Shown here: positions 34,956 to 40,159 of the stretch, piece after piece | Layout of the letters: each line of letters opens with the position of its first letter | How positions within the stretch are numbered: position 1 is the first letter of the stretch | Assembly (NCBI GenBank): GCA_023663085.1 | Contig: JAMPIB010000016.1 | Span: 19,633-59,791, forward strand | From: Ruminococcus sp. | GTDB taxonomy: Bacteria > Bacillota > Clostridia > Lachnospirales > Lachnospiraceae | Direction of reading: 5' to 3' | Length of the DNA stretch: 40,159 nt | Made by a program: the position numbers and the translations under genes | Notes under the pieces: model-generated | Databases searched by the model: none | Told to the model about the DNA's origin: nothing | What the model saw: the letters and a program-made list of their open reading frames with translations, nothing else

Positions 34956-35010
34956 TTTTTACAAAAATTTATATACTTTTTTATCTTTCCTGCGCAAATT
35001 TTTGTAAAAA
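34956..35010. repeat. 15-bp perfect inverted repeat upstream of the EAL-HDOD gene
   Basis: Arms TTTTTACAAAAATTT (34956-34970) and AAATTTTTGTAAAAA (34996-35010) are separated by 25 bases. The left arm overlaps the probable -35 region of the EAL-HDOD gene (a -10-like TATGAT on the minus strand is at 34945-34950). It may be a regulator-binding site or a hairpin. Confidence 0.7.
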
Positions 35011-35059
35011 AATTCCAAAAGCATTGATATTGCCGCTTCTTGCGGCCATTTATCCATTT

Positions 35060-35095
35060 ATGAGAAAAGCACACTGTCGTTTTCAGACAGTGTGC
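35060..35095 (-). terminator. intrinsic terminator of the heptad coiled-coil gene
   Basis: Perfect 10-bp stem (35069-35078 with 35086-35095), seven-base loop, then TTTTCT on the minus strand. It lies 20 bases past the stop. Confidence 0.88.
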
Positions 35096-35115
35096 AGGTG
35101 GTTCGTTTTCCTACT

Positions 35116-35472
35116 CTATATGGCTTTGGCTTTCAACAGGCTCTCATGTCTGTTGATATAAAGATCCTGTATTTCCTGTCTGGCTTTGACCTCACTGGAG
35201 AGCAATATACATTCATCCAGTTTCCTTGACAGGTCAAGATGCGCTTCGGCCACGATGCGGATATTGCGGTTGGTCTCATTTTCGAGAACCAGATTGATCT
35301 TTTTGACCTCATATTCCACATTGGAGACTCGTTGGTCCATATCCAGCAGACCCTGTTTCACATCCTTCACATCCTGTTTCACGTCACTCATGTCCTGTTT
35401 CATGTTCTGCATATCCTGCTTCATATTCTGCATGTCGTCATATAAAGCCTGCAGTAAATCTGTGTTTGTCAT
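35116..35472 (-). CDS. heptad-repeat coiled-coil protein
   Basis: A 118-residue soluble protein that is nearly all coiled coil. From about residue 13 to 50 the seven-residue unit D-M/V-x-x-M/V-K-Q repeats (DMQNMKQ twice, then DMSDVKQ and DVKDVKQ), and the DNA shows matching imperfect 21-bp repeats near 35355-35440. The rest is also helical (VSNVEYEVKKINLVLENE). I chose the second ATG (35472) because AAGGAGG lies eight bases ahead; the first ATG is only two bases from it. No catalytic motif is seen; oligomerisation or tethering is the likeliest role. It has a strong promoter and a 140-base leader. Confidence 0.82.
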   Translation of the reverse strand: MTNTDLLQALYDDMQNMKQDMQNMKQDMSDVKQDVKDVKQGLLDMDQRVSNVEYEVKKINLVLENETNRNIRIVAEAHLDLSRKLDECILLSSEVKARQEIQDLYINRHESLLKAKAI

Positions 35473-35617
35473 TTGCATTTCCTCCTTAGATCATTTGATT
35501 TCCCGCGTGCCGGAAACCGGAGGCATCCTGCCGCGGGTATGTATGTAAATACAGGACAATACAGGATATCGGGCTAAAAACGCCGGAATGTGGTAAACCT
35601 GCCTATCTATTGATATA

Positions 35618-35646
35618 AGTATAGCATAGGAAAAATAAAAAGTCTA
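35618..35646 (-). promoter_or_regulatory. extended -10 promoter of the coiled-coil gene
   Basis: Minus-strand TAGACT (35641-35646), 17-base spacer, TATACT (35618-35623) preceded by TGC. Confidence 0.75.
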
Positions 35647-35685
35647 TTAACATCTTACTGCATATTTGAAATATATTGATGATAA

Positions 35686-35726
35686 AACATAAAAAACCAC
35701 ACTGTTATCTGTGATAACAATGTGGT
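35686..35726 (-). terminator. intrinsic terminator of the first cysteine-rich gene
   Basis: A 14-bp stem with one mismatch (35696-35709 with 35713-35726) and a three-base loop, followed on the minus strand by a run of six T residues. Confidence 0.87.
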
Positions 35727-35773
35727 CTTTGTATGAAATAATGTACAACTAAAATCTGAAATATGGTCTGAAT

Positions 35774-36553
35774 TTATTCAGCAGCTGTTTCAGCCGGAAC
35801 TTCAACAAATGCTAAAATACCATAAGCTGTCATATCAACTACAACATGATCTTCTCTGATCTCTGCAATAGCTACCGGCGTCCAGGTTCCGTTAGCAAGA
35901 TGATAAACCTGAATGTTCTGTCCGCTTACAACGCCCGGCATATAGAAGTTTACGGTTGCTGTATCAAAAAATACGGAACCATCCACGTCAACGCAGTTCA
36001 TTACTCTGCCGCCTACTGCCGCCGCCTGTGCCTTAGCAGATTCAACATGTGCTGATAAGGGTTTATTTACGGAAAATACCTGATTGCTCGGCTGTCCGTT
36101 GATGATAACGCCGCCGCCCTGTGCAACAGGTGTTACTGTGGAAAGGCCGGGTGCTGCTGTAGCCGCATTGTTCATATATTCACCAACGCTCTTATTTTCT
36201 GAACCTGCTGCAATGGCTGTTTCCCACGGAATACCTGTAGCCTCCTGTGCAAGCGCATTGGCTTCACCTTCCTGTGCGATCAGGATCTCTTCTCTGGAAA
36301 GCCCCTGGTCTACCCAATAGGCGATGGCCGGGTCTACGCTGCTGTCGCTGCTGGCGCCACCGGAACCACACTTGCAATCAGTAGCTGCTGCAACTATTGC
36401 GTTACCATCCTCATCTTTTTCATCAGTATCCTGATAGCATGTACCGCCACAACTTCCTAATGTGCACTGGCAATGTACTTCTGCCGCAAATGCCGCCATC
36501 GACATTCCCAATACCGTAACGCCGGCTAAAATTAACGCTAATAATTTTTTCAT
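35774..36553 (-). CDS. secreted cysteine-rich protein, paralogue 1
   Basis: A 259-residue exported protein not assigned to a named family. A signal peptide (MKKLLALILAGVTVLGMSMAAFA, residues 1-23) leads to a cysteine-rich part with C28, C30, C35, C39 (HCQCTLGSCGGTC) and a second pair in TDCKCGS. The middle has a helical region (EANALAQEATGIPWETAIAAGS) and ENKSVGEYMNNA, and the C-terminus a beta-type domain (TATVNFYMPGVVSGQNIQVY, REDHVVVDMT). There is no membrane or LPXTG anchor. It shares these features and its promoter with the gene at 36791-37693. A surface, metal-binding or disulfide-linked role is a guess. Confidence 0.85.
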   Translation of the reverse strand: MKKLLALILAGVTVLGMSMAAFAAEVHCQCTLGSCGGTCYQDTDEKDEDGNAIVAAATDCKCGSGGASSDSSVDPAIAYWVDQGLSREEILIAQEGEANALAQEATGIPWETAIAAGSENKSVGEYMNNAATAAPGLSTVTPVAQGGGVIINGQPSNQVFSVNKPLSAHVESAKAQAAAVGGRVMNCVDVDGSVFFDTATVNFYMPGVVSGQNIQVYHLANGTWTPVAIAEIREDHVVVDMTAYGILAFVEVPAETAAE

Positions 36554-36612
36554 TTGAAATACCTCCGTTGTCTTATCATTTTGTCATGCATATATATCCT
36601 GCGTGCTTTAAC

Positions 36613-36641
36613 AATTTACCACAGATTTCCTGTCGAAACAA
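36613..36641 (-). promoter_or_regulatory. promoter of cysteine-rich gene 1
   Basis: Minus-strand TTGTTT (36636-36641), 17-base spacer, TAAATT (36613-36618) preceded by TGG. The same layout occurs upstream of paralogue 2. Confidence 0.65.
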
Positions 36642-36698
36642 GGCGGAATGTGTGTGAAATAAAAACTTTGGTACATCTATATAAAGAATATGCCTTTC

Positions 36699-36707
36699 GG
36701 GGGGGGG
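36699..36707. repeat. G9 homopolymer tract
   Basis: Nine G residues in an A+T-rich intergenic region, about 60 bases upstream of the -35 of cysteine-rich gene 1. Long G tracts are prone to slippage. Confidence 0.9.
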
Positions 36708-36728
36708 TAAAATTGTGCACTTTTAACA

Positions 36729-36767
36729 ATAAAAAAATGCACTGTCACAAAAATATAACAGTGCATT
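36729..36767 (-). terminator. intrinsic terminator of the second cysteine-rich gene
   Basis: Perfect 10-bp stem (36736-36745 with 36758-36767), then seven T residues on the minus strand. It lies just past the stop at 36791. Confidence 0.85.
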
Positions 36768-36790
36768 GCGATATAGTTTTATGATTTTTA

Positions 36791-37693
36791 TTATTCAGCC
36801 GGAACTTCTGCAGGTGCTTCGACCGGTGTTTCAACAGAAGCCTCCACGGGAGCCTCGACCGGGGCTTCAACAGAAACCTCTGCGGGGGTCTCAACCGGCG
36901 CTTCAACAGAAACCTCTGCGGGAGTCTCGACCGGCGCTTCATCAGAAGTCTCAACCGGTGTCTGTGCGGGCAATTCCACGAATGCCACAATACCATATCC
37001 TGTCATATCTACGATCACATGATCTTCCCTGATCTCCGTTACATTTAAAGGCGTCCATGCACCGCCGGACAAATAATAAACCTGTATATTCTGTCCGCTT
37101 ACAACACCCGGCATATAGAAGTTTACAGTCGCTGTATTAAAATATACAAAGCCATCAATATCTACACAATTCAGTACCTTACCGCCCATTATCCCGGCCT
37201 GTTCTTTTATAGAACTTACATGTGCCGGTAATACTTTTTTCACAGTGAAGGTCTGGGTGCTTACACGTCCGTCAATGACAACGTTACCACCCTGCGCTAC
37301 AGGTGTTGTCTCGGAAAGACCCGGTGTGCTGGTAACGGCATTGTTCATATATTCACCGACGCTTTTATTTTCATTAGCGGCGGCGATCGCTACAGACCAC
37401 GGAATGCCTGCGGGCTTCTGCGCAAGCGCGTTAGCTTCGCCGGCGAGGTCATCCAGATTCATTCTATACAAAGTTACATTACCGTAACTCACAGAGCCGC
37501 ACCGACAGTCGGCAGGGTGTGTGTACAGGGACATAGAGTTACCAAATTCATCTGTACCGGTTTGCTTAACCATACACGTGCAACCACCGGGATGTCCGGG
37601 CGAACATGGACATGTGGGATCGGATGCCAGTGTGATCATCGACATGCTAAGTATTGTGATGCCGGATAAAATTAACGCCAATAATTTTTTCAT
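36791..37693 (-). CDS. secreted cysteine-rich protein, paralogue 2, with a PE-rich tail
   Basis: A 300-residue paralogue of the protein at 35774-36553. A signal peptide (residues 1-23) is followed by cysteines in TCPCSPGHPGGCTC and DCRCGS, the shared EANALAQ, ENKSVGEYMNNA and TATVNFYMPGVVSGQNIQVY segments. It differs by a C-terminal tail of about 60 residues made of Val-Glu-Ala-Pro-Val-Glu-Thr-Pro-Ala-Glu type repeats; a 36-bp DNA unit (12 residues) is repeated at 36865-36936. Such tails often span the cell wall, but no anchor motif follows. I chose the ATG at 37693 for the GGAGGT seven bases ahead. Confidence 0.85.
   Translation of the reverse strand: MKKLLALILSGITILSMSMITLASDPTCPCSPGHPGGCTCMVKQTGTDEFGNSMSLYTHPADCRCGSVSYGNVTLYRMNLDDLAGEANALAQKPAGIPWSVAIAAANENKSVGEYMNNAVTSTPGLSETTPVAQGGNVVIDGRVSTQTFTVKKVLPAHVSSIKEQAGIMGGKVLNCVDIDGFVYFNTATVNFYMPGVVSGQNIQVYYLSGGAWTPLNVTEIREDHVIVDMTGYGIVAFVELPAQTPVETSDEAPVETPAEVSVEAPVETPAEVSVEAPVEAPVEASVETPVEAPAEVPAE
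36865..36936. repeat. 36-bp tandem repeat in the paralogue 2 tail
   Basis: Two copies, 36865-36900 and 36901-36936, differ at two positions and encode 12 residues each, in frame. Partial copies flank them. Confidence 0.85.
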
Positions 37694-37739
37694 TTGAAAT
37701 ACCTCCATTGTCTTATCATTATGTCCTGCGTGCTCTACT

Positions 37740-37768
37740 AATCTACCACAAATTTCCTGTAGAAACAA
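37740..37768 (-). promoter_or_regulatory. promoter of cysteine-rich gene 2
   Basis: Minus-strand TTGTTT (37763-37768), 17-base spacer, TAGATT (37740-37745) preceded by TGG, in a region closely similar to 36613-36641. Confidence 0.6.
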
Positions 37769-37844
37769 GGTAGAAAAGCAAATTTTCCAGAAAAAATATC
37801 AACGAAGGTATTATACATTGTCTGATACGATTTCAGGCGAGTCG

Positions 37845-37955
37845 TCAATAGTACTCATCTCTGTCCAGGCATTGTTTACGTATCTGTTCATCTGCACTGA
37901 GTTCAAACATGGTATTCACAGCCTCCCGCATATATTCGTTTTTGACAGCTAACAT
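37845..37955 (-). pseudogene. C-terminal remnant of an Rpn-type nuclease, or small ORF
   Basis: A 36-residue frame from ATG 37955 to TGA 37845. The residues EYMREAVNTMFELSADEQIR followed by KQCLDRDEYY closely resemble, from memory, the C-terminal helix of Rpn-family (recombination-promoting nuclease/putative transposase) proteins of Lachnospiraceae; the catalytic N-terminal domain is not present upstream, where the unrelated A+T-rich gene lies instead. The ATG overlaps the preceding stop by seven bases and GAGG is seven bases ahead, so a translated small ORF is possible. I favour a truncated remnant at an insertion junction. Confidence 0.5.
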
Positions 37956-38506
37956 TTACTGTCCTCTTCATTTAATTTTGTGGGAGCTATTCCTTTTTTC
38001 AGCAATGTAATATATTCAAGTAAAAATAATTTTTCAGCAATATCCAGAGGATTTAATTCCCATTCTACATTTGTATTGGTAAAATATAAATTTCTGTAAA
38101 AAACTCTGAAATAGCCATTCTCACAAATCCATGACTCTGGGAAAAAATATTTATCTATTAAATTTTCTCCCAGAGTCTCCAATATTTCATTCAGAAGTTC
38201 TCGCATATATGAAAGACCTACTTCTACAGCAATAACATAATTTGCAACAAAAACAGAGTCCGCATGCTTTTTTTTACACACAAGAGGTTCTGCTTTGATT
38301 ATTGCAATGATCAAAATAGCCGCCATCTTATGTCTGTCTAATGTTTCAGAAGAAGTATTCATATATTGTTCAACTATATCAATGAGTTCTCTACACTTCT
38401 TTTCAAAAATTACTCTCTTTGTCCCGTCAAATTCTATTTCTTCACTTTTAGCATAATCACATGCAATTTCTACATTATTCCATATTTCTTTATAAAAGTT
38501 TTCCAT
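37949..38506 (-). CDS. A+T-rich operon gene 3: unknown helical protein
   Basis: I do not recognise this 185-residue protein. It is predicted soluble and mainly helical, with no signal peptide. The region LDRHKMAAILIIAIIKAEPL (about 57-76) has a strikingly compact DRHK-plus-hydrophobic motif that may be a conserved core. Another helix-rich segment is YMRELLNEILETLG. Codon use and base composition are far more A+T-rich than in the left 35 kb, and it begins seven bases after gene 2, so it belongs to the same operon. A small frame resembling an Rpn tail overlaps its stop. Confidence 0.78.
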   Translation of the reverse strand: MENFYKEIWNNVEIACDYAKSEEIEFDGTKRVIFEKKCRELIDIVEQYMNTSSETLDRHKMAAILIIAIIKAEPLVCKKKHADSVFVANYVIAVEVGLSYMRELLNEILETLGENLIDKYFFPESWICENGYFRVFYRNLYFTNTNVEWELNPLDIAEKLFLLEYITLLKKGIAPTKLNEEDSKC

Positions 38507-38513
38507 ATTCTTT

Positions 38514-38792
38514 TTACCTGATTCTTATAAAATAGTCTTCATCTGTACTGTATCGTACAAATTTAATTTTACTTATTTCTGAGGGACTTTTCCCTGTATT
38601 ATTAAGTTTAAAGAAAGCAGATTCTTTAAAAAATTCTGCTTTAATATCCATTTCATCATGATTGACAAGGATAATGTTTAAATTTTGACCATTTAATTTT
38701 TTTTGAAACTTTATATTGGTACTTCTGTCAACAATCACACTTATTACAAAAAAAGCAAAAAATATAACCGCAATAGTAATTATCATGATCAA
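38514..38792 (-). CDS. A+T-rich operon gene 2: small membrane-anchored protein
   Basis: A 92-residue unknown. The first 22 residues (MIMIITIAVIFFAFFVISVIVD) form one membrane segment; the remainder is polar and basic, with beta-like stretches (NLNIILVNHD, IKFVRYST). The topology suggests a short anchor with a domain on one side of the membrane. The ATG overlaps the stop of gene 1 by four bases (ATGA), indicating coupled translation. Confidence 0.75.
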   Translation of the reverse strand: MIMIITIAVIFFAFFVISVIVDRSTNIKFQKKLNGQNLNIILVNHDEMDIKAEFFKESAFFKLNNTGKSPSEISKIKFVRYSTDEDYFIRIR

Positions 38793-39418
38793 TTCCTCTT
38801 TCTTTCATATGCTACCGGTTGAATATGAAAAAGATTTTCCATATCAGTTATCAATTCAAGAATAAATGTTGCCAATGTTGTGAAAATTGCAATTAAACCT
38901 ATTGGATGAATGATATTATTGCCGGTAATCAGTATACATATTAAAACTACCGCAACAGATAAATATGCGGCCCATATTATAAAAAGACAACCTTGCCATG
39001 CAGGAAAACGTACTCCGGCTACAGGTCTTTTTCTTTTTGATTGTTCTAAAATATAATTTTCTTTATATTCTTTAATTTTTTTATATAAACTGATATTGTG
39101 TCTTATCAGTACGATCACATTCAGCCAAACTAACAGCGAAACACTTGATCCCATAAGTATATTTATTAAATTTGTCGTTGTAATAGATTCCGATATCTGT
39201 AATGTTGAGATTTTATTAATACCATTATAAAAGGAAATTGCAGCATATAAAAACAATAATATAATATCTAATATATTGGATTTGACGTTTTGTATATTTC
39301 TATCATTATCATCTGTATATTCATATAATTCAAATATTGTTTTCTTTATTGCCGATATCATCCGTTGCTTTTTTAACTTTCCTTTCAATATATTATTATA
39401 TTTTGATTCATATAACAT
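38789..39418 (-). CDS. A+T-rich operon gene 1: four-segment membrane protein
   Basis: A 209-residue unknown. A charged cytosolic-type N-terminus (about 1-47) is followed by membrane segments at about 49-67 and 84-106, a charged loop (about 107-140, KKIKEYKENYILEQSKRKRP), and two more at about 142-165 and 172-190, ending in a short tail. The pattern of two hairpins around a basic loop resembles membrane effectors of some defence systems, but no recognised domain is seen. It is first in a three-gene operon with a TTGACT/TATAAT promoter, flanked by leuD on one side. Confidence 0.77.
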   Translation of the reverse strand: MLYESKYNNILKGKLKKQRMISAIKKTIFELYEYTDDNDRNIQNVKSNILDIILLFLYAAISFYNGINKISTLQISESITTTNLINILMGSSVSLLVWLNVIVLIRHNISLYKKIKEYKENYILEQSKRKRPVAGVRFPAWQGCLFIIWAAYLSVAVVLICILITGNNIIHPIGLIAIFTTLATFILELITDMENLFHIQPVAYERKRN

Positions 39419-39447
39419 TTCTTGTATTTCCTTATTTTATAGAAAAA

Positions 39448-39476
39448 ATTATACAATTTTCTGTATATAAAGTCAA
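39448..39476 (-). promoter_or_regulatory. promoter of the A+T-rich operon
   Basis: Minus-strand TTGACT (39471-39476), spacer 17 bases, TATAAT (39448-39453); AAGGAA lies eight bases before the gene 1 ATG. The further 165 bases up to the leuD terminator are A+T-rich and hold no gene that I can see. Confidence 0.8.
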
Positions 39477-39631
39477 TTTGATTACGCATATCTTCGAACA
39501 ATTACTATATAGAAAAAATCAGGGTCGTTATTTTTGTCAAAAGAAAAAAATATCAAGAAATAGACATTATTTAGATTTTATACGATATCAGATACAAAAT
39601 ATAGTATTGTGCAATTTTTTATTCGCAGATC

Positions 39632-39681
39632 ATCCAGCAATAAAAAGTGCACCACCGCCCCACCGCAGTAATGCACTTTTT
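39632..39681 (-). terminator. intrinsic terminator of leuD
   Basis: A perfect 10-bp stem (39642-39651 with 39672-39681) and a 20-base loop; the left arm supplies five T residues on the minus strand. It starts three bases after the leuD stop and insulates the operon beyond. Confidence 0.8.
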
Positions 39682-39683
39682 AA

Positions 39684-40159
39684 TTATTTCTGATTGATAT
39701 AATTCACAAGCCCCTCCGCCGCAATGATCTTCTGCATAAATTCCGGGAAAGCCTGTCCTTTATAAGTAGTGCCTTTCGTAATGTCTGTGATGATACCGGT
39801 ATCGAAGTTGACTTCTACCGTATCTCCGGCCGCGATATCTTTGGCGGCTTCCGGGCATTCGATGATCGGCAGACCGATATTGATGGCATTGCGGTAAAAG
39901 ATCCTGGCGAATGTTTCCGCAATGACACAGCTTACACCGGCGGCTTTGATAGCGATCGGCGCATGTTCTCTCGAAGAACCGCAGCCGAAATTTTTAGTTG
40001 CTACGATGATATCGCCTTTCTGCACTTTTTCCATAAATTCTTTATCAATATCTTCCATACAGTGTGTTGCCAGTTCTGCGGGATCGGAAGAGTTCAAGTA
40101 CCGGGCCGGAATGATAACATCCGTATCCACATTATCGCCATATTTAAAAACAGTTCCTT
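39684..40159 (-). CDS. leuD: 3-isopropylmalate dehydratase small subunit LeuD, partial
   Basis: The small subunit of isopropylmalate isomerase in leucine synthesis, which pairs with LeuC. The aconitase swivel-domain features are present: [15 protein letters not shown] at the visible N-terminus, the conserved [19 protein letters not shown] and [15 protein letters not shown]. The reading frame continues past the right edge, where GTVFKYG precedes GDNVDTD; only the first few codons are missing. It is likely the last gene of a leuCD operon, as a terminator follows directly. Confidence 0.95.
   Translation of the reverse strand, partial: GTVFKYGDNVDTDVIIPARYLNSSDPAELATHCMEDIDKEFMEKVQKGDIIVATKNFGCGSSREHAPIAIKAAGVSCVIAETFARIFYRNAINIGLPIIECPEAAKDIAAGDTVEVNFDTGIITDITKGTTYKGQAFPEFMQKIIAAEGLVNYINQK

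Larger units (their letters stand above)
35473..35773. other. 300-base intergenic region with leader, promoter and terminator
   Basis: On the minus strand, reading from 35773: a terminator of the cysteine-rich gene (35690-35726), a spacer, the promoter at 35618-35646, then about 140 transcribed untranslated bases for the coiled-coil gene. The leader has a direct repeat AATACAGGAC/AATACAGGAT (plus strand) near 35547-35566 and a G+C-rich stem built on CCGCG/CGCGG around a CCGG-TTT-CCGG hairpin near 35495-35530. No gene is seen. Confidence 0.7.

Noticed and set aside
35473-35620. Cyclic di-GMP or other known riboswitch in the long coiled-coil leader
   Set aside because: I could not match the conserved GEMM motifs or any other riboswitch core; only generic stems are visible.
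37800-37880. A second short frame overlapping the Rpn-like tail in another phase
   Set aside because: It is under 30 codons, shares bases with the Rpn-like frame and lacks a good ribosome binding site; coincidence is the simplest reading.
39276-39693. Plus-strand open frames at 39276-39470 and 39337-39693
   Set aside because: They are chance frames in A+T-rich DNA antisense to operon gene 1, crossing its promoter and the leuD terminator.

Overview
The window looks like a chromosomal segment of a spore-former-related Clostridia, most likely a Lachnospiraceae-type Firmicute. This rests on the gene order (obgE-rpmA-prp-rplU beside an RNase G / DUF2344 / B12-radical-SAM block; rsmD-coaD near a YlbJ-like protein), the Prp-cleavable N-terminus of L27, a short HisG that needs HisZ, RecU, strong AGGAGG ribosome binding sites and TTGACA/TATAAT promoters. 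The species call is inference. Nearly every gene is on the minus strand; only a YlbJ-like membrane protein and a diguanylate cyclase are on the plus strand. No rRNA, tRNA, CRISPR array or complete insertion sequence was seen.

Layout, left to right (transcription mostly right to left). 1-9012: a housekeeping block with yqeK, nadD, yhbY, obgE, rpmA, prp, rplU (own promoter and leader), a NUDIX hydrolase, RNase G, a DUF2344 protein, a large B12/radical SAM protein and a small membrane protein. 9135-15176: a histidine operon with a clear promoter and structured leader (hisZ, hisG, a SIMPL-domain membrane protein, hisD, hisB, and a fusion of a degenerate HisF-like barrel to HisI-HisE); hisC, hisH, hisA and a catalytic hisF are absent. 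15178-21349: recU, an RluA-type synthase, a membrane protein, an SDR, a YgiQ-type radical SAM protein and an RsuA-HAD fusion. 21410-25659: a YlbJ-like protein convergent with a membrane-anchored amidase, then a coiled-coil protein, coaD and rsmD. 25672-29918: both subunits of a second-type (ParC/ParE-like) type IIA topoisomerase.

From 29990 the window becomes accessory: a PD-(D/E)XK-like protein of unknown role; a membrane diguanylate cyclase and an EAL-HDOD protein (both of c-di-GMP-related families); a lineage-type hypothetical; an XRE regulator with a palindromic operator and its membrane partner; and a heptad coiled-coil protein with a long leader. Next comes a tandem pair of secreted cysteine-rich paralogues whose promoters were duplicated along with them. 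Last is a strikingly A+T-rich three-gene operon with its own strong promoter, trailed by what looks like the tail of an Rpn-type nuclease. The window closes in leuD, whose start lies past the right edge.

The best candidates for something undescribed are the A+T-rich operon at 37949-39476, the cysteine-rich pair at 35774-37693, the RsuA-HAD fusion, the HisF-like/HisIE fusion, and the repeat-bearing leader and trailer of the his operon.
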